From Mycobacterium gordonae (GTDB lineage: Bacteria; Actinomycetota; Actinomycetes; Mycobacteriales; Mycobacteriaceae), in assembly GCF_001417955.2 (NCBI RefSeq), contig NZ_LKTM01000350.1, forward strand, positions 124,001 through 188,000: DNA of 64,000 bases, given 5' to 3'. Shown in pieces: positions 25,094 through 33,768 of this stretch. The position numbers and the translations under genes are program-made. Numbering within the stretch: the stretch's first letter is position 1; every line of letters starts with the position of its first letter. The notes beneath the pieces were generated by a model that ran no database searches, was not told the origin of the DNA, and saw nothing but the letters and a program-made list of their open reading frames with translations.

Positions 25094-25873
25094 TCAGCGT
25101 TGGCCGCTTGAGCGCACCCCGAGGAGGACGTCCTCCCAGGCGGGGATGGTCGGCTTGCCGCGCCTGCTGCCGGCCGGCTGCTCGGCCGGCGTGTCCGGGG
25201 CGCTCGGTTGCGCGGGCGGTGGGGCTTGGGCCGGTTCTGCGGCGGCCTCGAACGCCAGGCGCGCCACCGGGGCAAGCTGGCGTGGCTTGAACTCAGGGTC
25301 GATGAGCTCGCTGGCCGCGTCGTCGATAGCGGTGACGGTGCCGCCGTGCGCTCCGGGCGTGAAGCGGAAATGGGCGACGTTGTCCGAGCGGCCGGCCTGC
25401 CAGCCGAGTTGCACGGTCCAGCGGCTGTCTTCGTTGCGCCAGGCGTCCCAGGTGAGCTTCTCCGGGCTCAGGCCCCGTCCGACCAACGCCGCCGTGACAG
25501 TCTCCAACAGACTCAGCACCGCAGGTCCGTCGGCCAGGACCGGGTGCGCGGCAGTCGCCAGCTCCGCGGCGCGGAAGCGCTCCAGCAGCACCGGATTGGC
25601 GAACCGCTGAATCCGTGCCACGTCGGATCCGGACGCCGCGGCGACCTGCTCGACGGACGCACCGGCGCGGATTCGGGCCTGAATCTCCTTGGGGCTCAAC
25701 ATGTTCGTGACGACGATGTCGAGCGCCGGCTGCTCCGGTGGAATCGGCTCCCCGTCGAGCACGGCTCGCAGACGCTCATCGGCCGGCAGTCGGAACTTCT
25801 CGGCCGAGCTGGCGCCCTCGCAGAGGACGAATTTGCCGTCGGGGTCAAGCCCAACCACTTTGAGTTCCCGCAT
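25094..25873 (-). CDS. sepH: SepH-like cell-division protein (DUF3071)
   Basis: A 259-residue protein. The N-terminal DUF3071 domain begins MRELKVVGLDPDGKFVLCE and contains a helix-turn-helix-like segment SPKEIQARIRAGASVEQVAAASG. SepH of actinobacteria binds FtsZ through this region and stabilises its filaments at the septum. The C-terminal third is Pro/Ala-rich and disordered, ending in a short conserved-looking PTIPAWEDVLLGVR, a typical partner-binding tail. Counterpart of Rv0883c. Transcribed alone. Confidence 0.9.
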   Translation of the reverse strand: MRELKVVGLDPDGKFVLCEGASSAEKFRLPADERLRAVLDGEPIPPEQPALDIVVTNMLSPKEIQARIRAGASVEQVAAASGSDVARIQRFANPVLLERFRAAELATAAHPVLADGPAVLSLLETVTAALVGRGLSPEKLTWDAWRNEDSRWTVQLGWQAGRSDNVAHFRFTPGAHGGTVTAIDDAASELIDPEFKPRQLAPVARLAFEAAAEPAQAPPPAQPSAPDTPAEQPAGSRRGKPTIPAWEDVLLGVRSSGQR

Positions 25874-25976
25874 GGCTTCTCCTCGCAGACTCCGTGCACG
25901 TCAGCAGCGGAATCGTTACGTGCGAACTCTAGTGCAGCGAACTCCGGTAACCGGGTACTGACACGCTGGGCGGTTG

Positions 25977-27107
25977 TCAGAGCCGCTCGACCACCCAGTC
26001 GATGCAATTGGTGAGCGCGCTGATGTCGTCGGGGTCCACGGCCGGGAACATCGCGATCCGCAGCTGGTTGCGGCCGAGTTTGCGGTAGGGCTCGGTGTCG
26101 ACGATCCCGTTGGCCCGTAGCGTCTTGGCCACCGCTGCCGCATCGACGTCGTCCACGAAGTCGATGGTGCCCACCACCTGCGAGCGCAGCGCCGGGTCGG
26201 CGACGAATGGGGTGGTGTAGGCGCGCTCTTCGGCCCACGAGTACAACCGCTGCGACGAATCCGCGGTGCGCTTGACCGCCCAATCGAGTCCGCCATTGCC
26301 CAGCAGCCAGTCGAGTTGCTCGGCCAGCAGCACCAGCGTGGCGATCGCCGGGGTGTTGTAGGTCTGGTTCTTGAGACTGTTCTCCACGGCGATGGGTAGC
26401 GACAGGAAGTCGGGGACCCAGCGACCCGAGCCGGCGATAGCCTCGACGCGGGCCAGGGCGGCCGGGCTCATGACGGCAAGCCACAGGCCGCCGTCGCTGG
26501 CAAAGTTTTTCTGCGGCGCGAAGTAGTAGGCGTCGACGTCGTTGATGTCGACGGGCAGACCGCCGGCTCCCGAGGTGGCGTCGATGAGGACGAGGGCGTC
26601 CCCGGAGTCGGCGGGACGCCGCACCGGCACCGCGACACCGGTCGAGGTCTCGTTGTGGGCCCAGCCGATCACATCGACCGAGGGGTCGGACTGAGGCTCG
26701 GGCGCGGAACCGGCGTCGGCCTTGATGATGATCGGGTCGCCGACAAACGGGTTCTTGGCGACGCAGGAAGCGAACTTCGAGCTGAATTCGCCGTAGGTCA
26801 GGTGCAGCGACCGCTTTTCGATCAAGCCGAACGCAGCGGCATCCCAGAACGCCGTGGCGCCGCCGTTGCCCAGAATGACTTCGTATCCGTCCGGCAGCGA
26901 AAAAAGCTCCGACAGGCCCGAACGCACCCGTCCCACCAGATTCTTCACCGGCGCCTGGCGGTGCGAGGTGCCGAACAGCGCCGCGGCGCTGGTGCTCAGT
27001 GCCTGTAGCTGCTCGGGCCGTACCTTCGACGGTCCACAGCCGAAGCGGCCGTCGCGCGGTTTGAGGTCGGCGGGTATCTCGAGGGAAGTCGTGAGCTGGT
27101 CAGCCAT
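25977..27107 (-). CDS. serC: SerC, phosphoserine aminotransferase
   Basis: A 376-residue PLP enzyme of the actinobacterial SerC group. It makes 3-phosphoserine from 3-phosphohydroxypyruvate and glutamate in serine synthesis. The PLP lysine lies in YYFAPQKNFASDGG. The N-terminal GRFGCGPSKVRPEQL and the segment HNETSTGV are characteristic. I start at ATG 27107 (MADQLTTSLEIPADLKPRDG), giving the same length as Rv0884c; a 29-residue upstream extension is not family-like. It diverges from the diiron protein gene across 205 bases. Confidence 0.96.
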   Translation of the reverse strand: MADQLTTSLEIPADLKPRDGRFGCGPSKVRPEQLQALSTSAAALFGTSHRQAPVKNLVGRVRSGLSELFSLPDGYEVILGNGGATAFWDAAAFGLIEKRSLHLTYGEFSSKFASCVAKNPFVGDPIIIKADAGSAPEPQSDPSVDVIGWAHNETSTGVAVPVRRPADSGDALVLIDATSGAGGLPVDINDVDAYYFAPQKNFASDGGLWLAVMSPAALARVEAIAGSGRWVPDFLSLPIAVENSLKNQTYNTPAIATLVLLAEQLDWLLGNGGLDWAVKRTADSSQRLYSWAEERAYTTPFVADPALRSQVVGTIDFVDDVDAAAVAKTLRANGIVDTEPYRKLGRNQLRIAMFPAVDPDDISALTNCIDWVVERL

Positions 27108-27312
27108 GGTGAACAGGGTAGTGAGCGGCCGGGAACCGAAAACCAAGCGGTCGGCATAACGCCTGGTCGCGGCGCGGCATGTGAGCCAGGACACACTCCG
27201 GGTGCGACGCGGCTTGGGTCACAGCCCGCAGAACCGCCCTGGAGAATTCCCAGTACCGGCGGTACCGTGTTCTTTATTCGTCCGGATCTCAACCTCGCTG
27301 GGGAGGCTTCTG

Positions 27313-28350
27313 ATGGTTGCTACGACTGCCAGGACGCGCATGGTTCGACGTTGGCGCCGCAACATGGAGGTGCGGGACGACGCGGAGTACGTGGAAATGC
27401 TCGCCACACTGTCCGAGGGGTCTGTGCGGCGCAATTTCAACCCGTACACCGATATCGATTGGGAGTCACCGGAGTTCGCCGTCACCGACAATGATCCCCG
27501 GTGGATCCTCCCGACGACCGACCCGTTGGGCCGGCACCCGTGGTATCAGGCGCAGCCTGAGGAGAAACAGATCAAGATCGGCATGTGGCGCCAGGCCAAT
27601 GTCGCCAAGGTGGGCCTGCACTTCGAGTCCATCCTGATCCGCGGGCTGATGAACTACACCTTCTGGGTGCCCAACGGTTCGCCTGAATACCGCTACTGCC
27701 TGCACGAGTCGGTCGAAGAGTGCAACCACACCATGATGTTCCAGGAGATGGTGAACCGGGTGGGCGCGGACGTCCCGGGGATGCCACGGCGGCTGCGCTG
27801 GATCTCCCCGCTGGTCCCACTGGTGGCCGGTCCGCTGCCGGTGGCGTTCTTCATCGGGGTGCTGGCCGGTGAGGAGCCGATCGACCACACCCAGAAGCAG
27901 GTGCTGCGGGAGGGCAAGGCGCTGCACCCGGTCATGGAACGGGTGATGGCCATTCACGTGGCCGAGGAGGCCCGACACATCTCGTTCGCTCACGAGTTCC
28001 TGCGCCGGCGTCTGCCGAATCTGAACCGTCGCCAACGCTTCTGGACCTCGTTGTTCTTCCCGCTGACCATGCGGACGTTGTGCAACGCGATCCTGATCCC
28101 GCCGAAGGCTTTCTGGCAGGAGTTCGACATCCCGCGTTCGGTGAAGAAGGAGCTGTTCTTCCGCTCGCCTGAGTCGCGAAAGTGGTTGCGCGACATGTTC
28201 GCCGACGTTCGGATGCTGGCCTACGACACCGGGCTGATGGAAAACCGCTCGGCTCGGCTGATGTGGCGGATCTGCAGGATCAACGGCAAGCCGTCGCGCT
28301 ACCGCAGTGAGCCGCAGCGCCAACACCTGACCACGGCGCCGGCTGCCTGA
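27313..28350 (+). CDS. AurF-like diiron oxygenase (Rv0885-like)
   Basis: A 345-residue helical protein of the AurF/ferritin-like diiron family. The iron ligands are visible as E-x-x-x-E-x-x-H in ESVEECNHTMMF and in HVAEEARHISFAHE. AurF oxidises an aryl amine to a nitro group; the substrate of the mycobacterial members is unknown. ATG 27313 follows GGGGAGG. It sits 19 nt upstream of fprB in the same direction, so the ferredoxin-NADP reductase may supply electrons to it, a reasonable inference from context. Confidence 0.88.
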   Translation: MVATTARTRMVRRWRRNMEVRDDAEYVEMLATLSEGSVRRNFNPYTDIDWESPEFAVTDNDPRWILPTTDPLGRHPWYQAQPEEKQIKIGMWRQANVAKVGLHFESILIRGLMNYTFWVPNGSPEYRYCLHESVEECNHTMMFQEMVNRVGADVPGMPRRLRWISPLVPLVAGPLPVAFFIGVLAGEEPIDHTQKQVLREGKALHPVMERVMAIHVAEEARHISFAHEFLRRRLPNLNRRQRFWTSLFFPLTMRTLCNAILIPPKAFWQEFDIPRSVKKELFFRSPESRKWLRDMFADVRMLAYDTGLMENRSARLMWRICRINGKPSRYRSEPQRQHLTTAPAA

Positions 28351-28369
28351 TCAGTCTGCGAGTTGCCTT

Positions 28370-30064
28370 ATGCCGCACGTTATTACTCAGTCGTGCTGCA
28401 ATGACGGGTCCTGCGTCTTCGCGTGTCCGGTCAATTGCATCCACCCGTCGCCCGACGAGCCGGGCTATGCGACATCGGAGATGCTCTACATCGACCCGGT
28501 GGCCTGTGTGGACTGTGGTGCCTGCGTCAGTGCCTGCCCGGTCGGCGCAATCGTCCCGGACAGGAAGCTGGATGCCGGCCAATTGCCGTTCGTCGAGATC
28601 AACGCGTCGTTCTACCCGGAACGAGCCGCCGATGTGAAGTTGCCGCCGACGTCGAAGCTGGCGCCGGTGATCCCGGCCGCGCAGGTGCGTAGCCGCCGCC
28701 GGCCACTGACGGTCGCCATCGTGGGATCGGGCCCCGCGGCGATGTACGCAGCGGACGAACTCCTGGTGCAGCAGGGCGTCCGGGTGAACGTCTTCGAAAA
28801 GTTGCCCACGCCTTATGGTCTGGTGCGTGCCGGGGTGGCGCCCGATCACCAGCACACCAAGAAGGTCACCCGGTTGTTCGATCGGGTTGCCGAGCACCGC
28901 GGTTTCCGGTTCTATCTCAACGTCGAGGTCGGCCGGCATGTCAGCCACGCCGAATTGCTGGAGCACCACCACGCGGTGCTTTATGCGGTCGGCGCACCCG
29001 ATGACCGTCGGCTCGATATTGACGGAATGGGGCTGCCGGGCACCGGCACGGCCACCGAATTGGTGGCGTGGATCAATGGCCATCCCCAATATGCCGATCT
29101 GCCAATCGATCTCAGTCACGAGCGGGTCGTGATAATCGGTAACGGCAATGTCGCGCTCGACGTGGCGCGGGTGCTCACCGCCAACCCGGACGAATTGGCC
29201 CGCACCGACATCGCCGACCATGCGCTGAGGGCATTCCGCAAGTCGGCTGTCCGCGAGGTGGTGATCGCCGCCCGTCGCGGACCGGCGGATTCTGCCTTCA
29301 CCCTGCCCGAGTTGATCGGGCTCACGGGCGCCTGTGAGGTCGTGCTCGATCCCGAGGACCAGCGCTGGGTGCGTGCGGATCTGGACTCGGTCTCGGATCC
29401 GTTGACCCGGCACAAGCTCGAGATCCTGAGCACCCTGGGTGATGGTTCGGAATCGGCCTCGCGCCCGCGTATCCGGCTGGCTTACGGGCTGACGCCGCAA
29501 CGTATCCCCGGTTCGCAACGGGCCGCCGGGGTCGAATTCTCGGTCACCACCACCGGCGCATCCCACCGACTCGACGCGGGCCTGGTTCTTACGTCAATCG
29601 GATACCGTGGCAAAGAGATTCGCGATCTGCCGTTCGACGCCGCGGCGGCCGTCGTGCCGAACGACGACGGGCGGGTCGTCGACCCGAAGTCCGGGCTGCC
29701 GGTCACCGGCGCCTATGTCGCGGGCTGGATCAAGCGCGGGCCCACCGGCTTCATCGGCACCAACAAGTCGTGCTCGTTACAAACCGTGCAGGCACTGGTG
29801 GCCGACTTCAACGCCGGAAAACTGACCGACCCGGCGGCCGGCCCCTCGGTGCTGACCGGGCTGGTTGCCGCGCGCCAGCCCGACGTCGTCGACTCCGCGG
29901 GTTGGCGCGCGATCGATGCGGCCGAGGTGGCGCGCGGCAGTGCTCACGGTCGTCCGCGCAGCAAGTTCACCGACGTCGCCGATATGCTCGCCGCCGCCGC
30001 CACCGCGCCGCAGGAGCCGTCCCGGGGACGGCGCCTGCTGGCCCGGTTGCGGGACTCGCGTTAG
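28370..30064 (+). CDS. fprB: FprB, ferredoxin-fused ferredoxin/adrenodoxin-NADP+ reductase
   Basis: A 564-residue flavoprotein. The N-terminal ferredoxin domain (1-about 60) has two cluster motifs, CCNDGSCVFACPVNC and CVDCGACVSACPVGA. The adrenodoxin-reductase-like part binds FAD through VAIVGSGPAAMYAADELL and NADPH through VIIGNGNVALDVARVL. The end GYVAGWIKRGPTGFIGTNK-type segment is conserved. It moves electrons between NADPH and ferredoxins for P450s and diiron enzymes. Its stop overlaps the stop of the converging VOC gene by 4 nt. Confidence 0.95.
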   Translation: MPHVITQSCCNDGSCVFACPVNCIHPSPDEPGYATSEMLYIDPVACVDCGACVSACPVGAIVPDRKLDAGQLPFVEINASFYPERAADVKLPPTSKLAPVIPAAQVRSRRRPLTVAIVGSGPAAMYAADELLVQQGVRVNVFEKLPTPYGLVRAGVAPDHQHTKKVTRLFDRVAEHRGFRFYLNVEVGRHVSHAELLEHHHAVLYAVGAPDDRRLDIDGMGLPGTGTATELVAWINGHPQYADLPIDLSHERVVIIGNGNVALDVARVLTANPDELARTDIADHALRAFRKSAVREVVIAARRGPADSAFTLPELIGLTGACEVVLDPEDQRWVRADLDSVSDPLTRHKLEILSTLGDGSESASRPRIRLAYGLTPQRIPGSQRAAGVEFSVTTTGASHRLDAGLVLTSIGYRGKEIRDLPFDAAAAVVPNDDGRVVDPKSGLPVTGAYVAGWIKRGPTGFIGTNKSCSLQTVQALVADFNAGKLTDPAAGPSVLTGLVAARQPDVVDSAGWRAIDAAEVARGSAHGRPRSKFTDVADMLAAAATAPQEPSRGRRLLARLRDSR

Positions 30065-30519
30065 CCGCCGGCGGGAGCCGACATCATCTCCTTGATCTCC
30101 TCCGGGCTGACCTCGCGTACCGGTTGGCCCAGCGACCAGTTGTGCCCGAAGGGGTCGGCGACGACTCCGTAGCGGTCGCCCCAGAACTGGTCCTCCAATG
30201 GCATCACCACGGTGGCGCCGGCGTCGAGTGCTCGCTGGAACTTGGTCTCAACGTCGGTGACCGTGAGGTGAATGGTCACCGGGGTGCCGCCCAACGATTT
30301 CGGAGTCATCGACTGGTCGTTGCACATCTCCGGGAAGTCGTCGTTGAGCATCACCATCGACCCGTTGATCTGCACCGCGGCGTGGATCAGCCGGCCGTCC
30401 GGGCCGGGGATGCGGGCCAGTTCGACGGCGTCGAACGCCTTGACGTAGAAGTCGATCGCGGCAGCGGCGTCGTCGACGACAAGATGCGGCGTCACTGCTG
30501 GTTCAACCTTGATGGCCAT
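30061..30519 (-). CDS. VOC-superfamily (PhnB/glyoxalase-like) protein (Rv0887c-like)
   Basis: A 152-residue protein with two beta-alpha-beta-beta-beta modules of the vicinal oxygen chelate fold. Recognisable segments are VTPHLVVDDAAAAIDFY, the central PVTIHLTVTDVE and the closing QFWGDRYGVVADPFGHNWSL, characteristic of the PhnB-like branch. Metal ligands would be the histidines and a late glutamate, but the substrate is unknown. Counterpart of Rv0887c. Confidence 0.9.
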   Translation of the reverse strand: MAIKVEPAVTPHLVVDDAAAAIDFYVKAFDAVELARIPGPDGRLIHAAVQINGSMVMLNDDFPEMCNDQSMTPKSLGGTPVTIHLTVTDVETKFQRALDAGATVVMPLEDQFWGDRYGVVADPFGHNWSLGQPVREVSPEEIKEMMSAPAGG

Positions 30520-30633
30520 GGGTCACTCCTAGGGTTGGTGGTATCGCCCGCCCGGGCTCACACATACTGACCGGCCCGGGCGGCAGATCTCATCGCGAAC
30601 CGTAACCGGAGGCCCCGACATTGACGGCCGGCG

Positions 30634-30664
30634 CCGATCGGGGGAGGCGCGCGCCCCCGATCGG
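30634..30664. repeat. GC-rich perfect hairpin between divergent genes
   Basis: CCGATCGGGGG (30634-30644) and CCCCCGATCGG (30654-30664) pair perfectly across 9 nt. It lies in the 219-nt gap between the VOC gene start and the SDR-like gene start, so it is not in a place where a terminator is needed. A leader structure or a protein site is possible. Confidence 0.6.
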
Positions 30665-30738
30665 TTGACGCCCGATTCGTCCTCGACTGTCCGATCGGTG
30701 GATTCTGGACAACCGCCACCGTCTTTAGGTTGAGTGTC

Positions 30739-31065
30739 ATGTCGCTTACCCCACCTATCTTGACCGGGACGCCGCCCGCGGATCTGCCCAAACTTTTCCT
30801 GGTCATGGACGCGGGGTCGGACGCCGGTTACTTCGCCGCACGGGCCTTGCTGGCGGCCGGCTACTCCGTCGCGGTTTCCGGGCCGCACGTCGGCCAGCTG
30901 ACCCGCGTCGTGCACGGCTATCCCGCGTCACGGGTGTTTGCGGTCGCGGCAGACAGCACCGATCAAGACCAGGTGATGAAGCTGATCAGCTCCGTGGAAC
31001 GCCGTTTCGGGCGCGCCATCACCTCGGTCATCCGCGGTTCCTCCTATAACCGAACGGCGATCTGA
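30739..31065 (+). CDS. Short Rossmann-fold protein, N-terminal half of an SDR (possible remnant)
   Basis: A 108-residue protein resembling only the first half of a short-chain dehydrogenase. A cofactor-binding segment reads FLVMDAGSDAGYFAARALLAAGYSVAVSG, here split in two for reading: the glycine pattern G-x-x-x-G is degenerate. The end matches strand 4 of an SDR (RRFGRAITSVIRGSS). The NNAG loop, the YxxxK catalytic motif and the second half are absent, and no continuation is seen downstream. It may be a decayed gene or a small dinucleotide-binding protein in its own right. ATG 30739 is preferred to an in-frame TTG at 30730. Confidence 0.6.
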   Translation: MSLTPPILTGTPPADLPKLFLVMDAGSDAGYFAARALLAAGYSVAVSGPHVGQLTRVVHGYPASRVFAVAADSTDQDQVMKLISSVERRFGRAITSVIRGSSYNRTAI

Positions 31066-31113
31066 CCTCGCTGGCACTCGATCTCCGCCCTTGTACTCCG
31101 AGACGGCTGCTGA

Positions 31114-31147
31114 TACAGTCGTCTCAAATCCACGTGAGACACCTGTA
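31114..31147. promoter_or_regulatory. TetR-type operator palindrome
   Basis: TACAGtcGTCTCA-N8-TGAGACacCTGTA is a 34-nt palindrome with 11 matched pairs per side. A further GTCTCA half-site follows at 31156-31161. It lies 43 nt before the start of the TetR gene and in front of its operon, as expected for autoregulation. Confidence 0.75.
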
Positions 31148-31189
31148 ACAGCAACTGTCTCAGTATGTCCGACGGCAAAGGATGATCGG

Positions 31190-31798
31190 GTGGGCTCAAC
31201 GACCTTGACGATTCACCGCACGATGGACGCGCGTCAGCGTGACGTGCGTGAGCGATTGCTCGCGGCCGCTCGGCAGTTGATTCGCGAGCACGGTCACGAA
31301 TCCGTGGGTATGGAGCAGATCGCCACCACCGCCGGAGTTTCCAGGGCGACCACCTACCGCTACTTCGCGTCCAAGGAGCACGTGGTGTGCGAAGCCGCGC
31401 TGGCCTGGGGTCATGATGTGGCGCAACGCATTCCGCATGCCATTGCCGCCGCGGCTGTAGTGCCGGCCGACGCCGTCGACGTCGCGATCGAACAGGTGGT
31501 CCGGGAAGCGGCATCGGACCTGCCGATGGTGCGGGCCACCATGGCCTCGGTGCTGGCCCAGGGTCCGGTCGCTGACGAGTTCCGTCTCGGCGTTCGCCAG
31601 ATGTTCCTGGACCTGTTGGGCGGGGCCGTCGAAAACGTGCCGGAGTCGCTGTCGCTCGACCCGGCGATGACGGTGCTCGGGCGGGTGTTCTTCGCCGATC
31701 TGGCGCTGCTCGGGGTCGGTGATATCACCGTCGAGCAGTGCATCACCGAACTGCGACTCGCCGCCCGGCGGCTACTGACCGACACCTCGCACGAATAG
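31190..31798 (+). CDS. TetR-family transcriptional regulator
   Basis: A 202-residue regulator. The N-terminal TetR helix-turn-helix reads MEQIATTAGVSRATTYRYFASKEHVV, here best seen around residues 40-65, and the rest is the helical ligand-binding domain. GTG 31190 is chosen because AAAGGA lies just upstream and because longer in-frame starts would run through the operator palindrome at 31114-31147. ATG 31223 is the alternative. It is followed after 10 nt by a membrane hydroxylase, which it probably controls along with itself. Confidence 0.88.
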   Translation: MGSTTLTIHRTMDARQRDVRERLLAAARQLIREHGHESVGMEQIATTAGVSRATTYRYFASKEHVVCEAALAWGHDVAQRIPHAIAAAAVVPADAVDVAIEQVVREAASDLPMVRATMASVLAQGPVADEFRLGVRQMFLDLLGGAVENVPESLSLDPAMTVLGRVFFADLALLGVGDITVEQCITELRLAARRLLTDTSHE

Positions 31799-31808
31799 GA
31801 GCGACACC

Positions 31809-32561
31809 ATGAATCACAATGCATTGCAGCCTATTTGGGACTGGATGTTGCAGCATCTGGGCGTCGGCTTCTTCGAGTTCCCATTGTATTTCCTGCCGGT
31901 TGTCGTCGCGGTCGTGCTGGTGACCGGTGTCGTCTACTCGATCTTCGACGTCGTTGTCTACCAGAGGATCTCGGCCAGAGCGGCTACCAAGCTGGGGTTA
32001 CGGATCATGTCGACCTACGTCGGCGCAGCGGTGGCGTTCTTCGTGCTGCATCGCATATTCCATCCCTGGGTGGCCGAAGTGCCCACCGCAGCACCGACAT
32101 TGGTGGCATTCGTAACCCAGCTCGGGTGCTTCATGGTGATCGGGGAGTTCCTGACCTATTGGTGGCACCGACTCGAGCATGGCAACCGTTTCGTATTTCA
32201 GAAGGTGCACTTCCTGCACCACCGGGTGCAATCGCCGCTGACCATCTGGACCAACTTCGTGGTGCACCCGGTCGAGGGGCTGATGGTGATGCTCTGCCTC
32301 TATGTGCCGCCGTTGGTGTTCGGGGCGCATCCGATGATCGTGGTCGCATATGCGGTGGCGAACACCACCGCCATGGTGATCACGCACAGCGGTTACGACA
32401 TGACGTTCTATCCCCGTTGGCTGTTGCCCGCGGCGTCGGGGCACGAACTGCATCACTCCGAAAAGCGACCTACCAACCTGTCGGTCGTTATGACCTACGG
32501 CGACAAGCTTTTTGGTACGTATAAGAAGCCGGTGACCGCCGCGGCGCCGGTGGCCCCGTAA
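31809..32561 (+). CDS. Membrane fatty-acid hydroxylase / sterol-desaturase-family protein
   Basis: A 250-residue integral membrane protein of the fatty acid hydroxylase superfamily. The histidine boxes that bind the two irons are complete: HRLEH, HFLHH and HELHH. Hydrophobic segments lie at about 22-45, 65-85, 95-115 and 150-190. Such enzymes oxidise fatty acids, sterols or carotenoids; which one here is open. ATG 31809 lies 10 nt after the TetR stop. It converges on citA with only 12 bases between the stops. Confidence 0.9.
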   Translation: MNHNALQPIWDWMLQHLGVGFFEFPLYFLPVVVAVVLVTGVVYSIFDVVVYQRISARAATKLGLRIMSTYVGAAVAFFVLHRIFHPWVAEVPTAAPTLVAFVTQLGCFMVIGEFLTYWWHRLEHGNRFVFQKVHFLHHRVQSPLTIWTNFVVHPVEGLMVMLCLYVPPLVFGAHPMIVVAYAVANTTAMVITHSGYDMTFYPRWLLPAASGHELHHSEKRPTNLSVVMTYGDKLFGTYKKPVTAAAPVAP

Positions 32562-32573
32562 TCGGCGGCCTCG

Positions 32574-33695
32574 CTAAGCGTTGGTGAGCACTCGGTCCCA
32601 GCCCGTGACCGACTCCGGGCTGCGCGGCCCCGGCCCTACGTAGATCGCCGACGGGCGCACCAATTTGCCCAGCCGCTTCTGTTCGAGAATGTGGGCACAC
32701 CAGCCCGCGGTGCGGCCGCAGGTGAACATCGCCGGCATCATGTTGGCCGGAACTTCGGCGAAGTCCAGGATGACCGCCGCCCAGAACTCCACGTTGGTCT
32801 CGATCGCCCGGTCCGGCCGGCGCTCCCGCAGCTCGGCCAGCGCCGCCTGCTCGAGCGCGACGGCAACCTCGTAGCGAGGGGCTTTCAGCCGTTCGGCGGT
32901 CGCCCGCAGCACCCGCGCCCGCGGGTCTTCGGCGCGGTAGACCCGGTGTCCGAAGCCCATCAGCTTCTCGCGGCGGTCCAGGATGCCCTTGACCAGACCG
33001 CGGGCGTCGTCGGTGCGTTCCACCTCTTCGATCATCGGCAGCACGCGGGCCGGCGCACCGCCGTGCAGGGGACCGCTCATTGCCCCGATCGCGCCAGAGA
33101 GCGCCGCGGCCACATCCGCGCCGGTCGAAGCGATCACCCGGGCGGTGAAGGTCGATGCATTCAGGCCGTGTTCGGCGGCCGAGACCCAGTACGCGTCGAT
33201 CGCCTCGACATGTCTGGGGTCCGGCTCGCCCTGCCAACGGGTCATGAAACGTGCGGTGACGGTGGAACATTCGTCGATCACGCGTTGCGGTACGGCTGGC
33301 TGGTAGATGCCGCGGGCCGACTGCGCGACGTAGGACAGTGCCATGACCGAGGCCCGCGCCAACTGGTCGCGCGCGACCGATTCCTCGGTGTCCAGCAGCG
33401 GCTGGTACCCCCAGATCGGGGCCAGCATCGCGAGGCCGGCCTGCACGTCGACCCGCACGTCACCGGTGTGGATCGGCAGCGGGAACGGCTCGGCCGGCGG
33501 CAACCCGCGACCGAACTCACCGTCGACCAACAGCGCCCAGACGTCTCCGAACGTGACCCGCTGGCTCACCAGATCCTGAATGTCGACGCCGCGGTAGCGC
33601 AATGCGCCGCCGTCTTTGTCGGGTTCGGCGATTTCGGTGGTGAAGGCCACGACGCCTTCCAGGCCTGGGACAAAATCCTCCGGAACCACAGTCAT
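32574..33695 (-). CDS. citA: CitA, citrate synthase (second isozyme)
   Basis: A 373-residue citrate synthase that joins acetyl-CoA and oxaloacetate (or a 2-methyl homologue). The catalytic histidines lie in GPLHGGAPARVL and MGFGHRVYRAEDPRARVL, and the aspartate region is NVEFWAAVILDFAEV. It is a short-form enzyme, distinct from gltA2 later in the window. ATG 33695 begins MTVVPEDFVPGLEGVV. It diverges from pdxH over 73 nt that contain a perfect palindrome. Counterpart of Rv0889c. Confidence 0.94.
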   Translation of the reverse strand: MTVVPEDFVPGLEGVVAFTTEIAEPDKDGGALRYRGVDIQDLVSQRVTFGDVWALLVDGEFGRGLPPAEPFPLPIHTGDVRVDVQAGLAMLAPIWGYQPLLDTEESVARDQLARASVMALSYVAQSARGIYQPAVPQRVIDECSTVTARFMTRWQGEPDPRHVEAIDAYWVSAAEHGLNASTFTARVIASTGADVAAALSGAIGAMSGPLHGGAPARVLPMIEEVERTDDARGLVKGILDRREKLMGFGHRVYRAEDPRARVLRATAERLKAPRYEVAVALEQAALAELRERRPDRAIETNVEFWAAVILDFAEVPANMMPAMFTCGRTAGWCAHILEQKRLGKLVRPSAIYVGPGPRSPESVTGWDRVLTNA

Positions 33696-33731
33696 AGGGC
33701 AAATTCTTGCACCTGCGCCCGCACCGCTTAC

Positions 33732-33743
33732 TACCGGCCGGTA
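33732..33743. promoter_or_regulatory. Perfect 12-nt palindrome between citA and pdxH
   Basis: TACCGGCCGGTA is fully palindromic and sits near the middle of the 73-nt region from which citA and pdxH diverge, so a dimeric regulator could control both. No regulator is assigned. Confidence 0.5.
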
Positions 33744-33768
33744 ACTGCCGCCGAGTAGCGTTGGGGCC

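Noticed and set aside
31091..31189. Longer N-terminus for the TetR gene, starting at 31091
   Set aside because: It would run through a 34-nt operator palindrome and has no ribosome-binding site; GTG 31190 is better placed.
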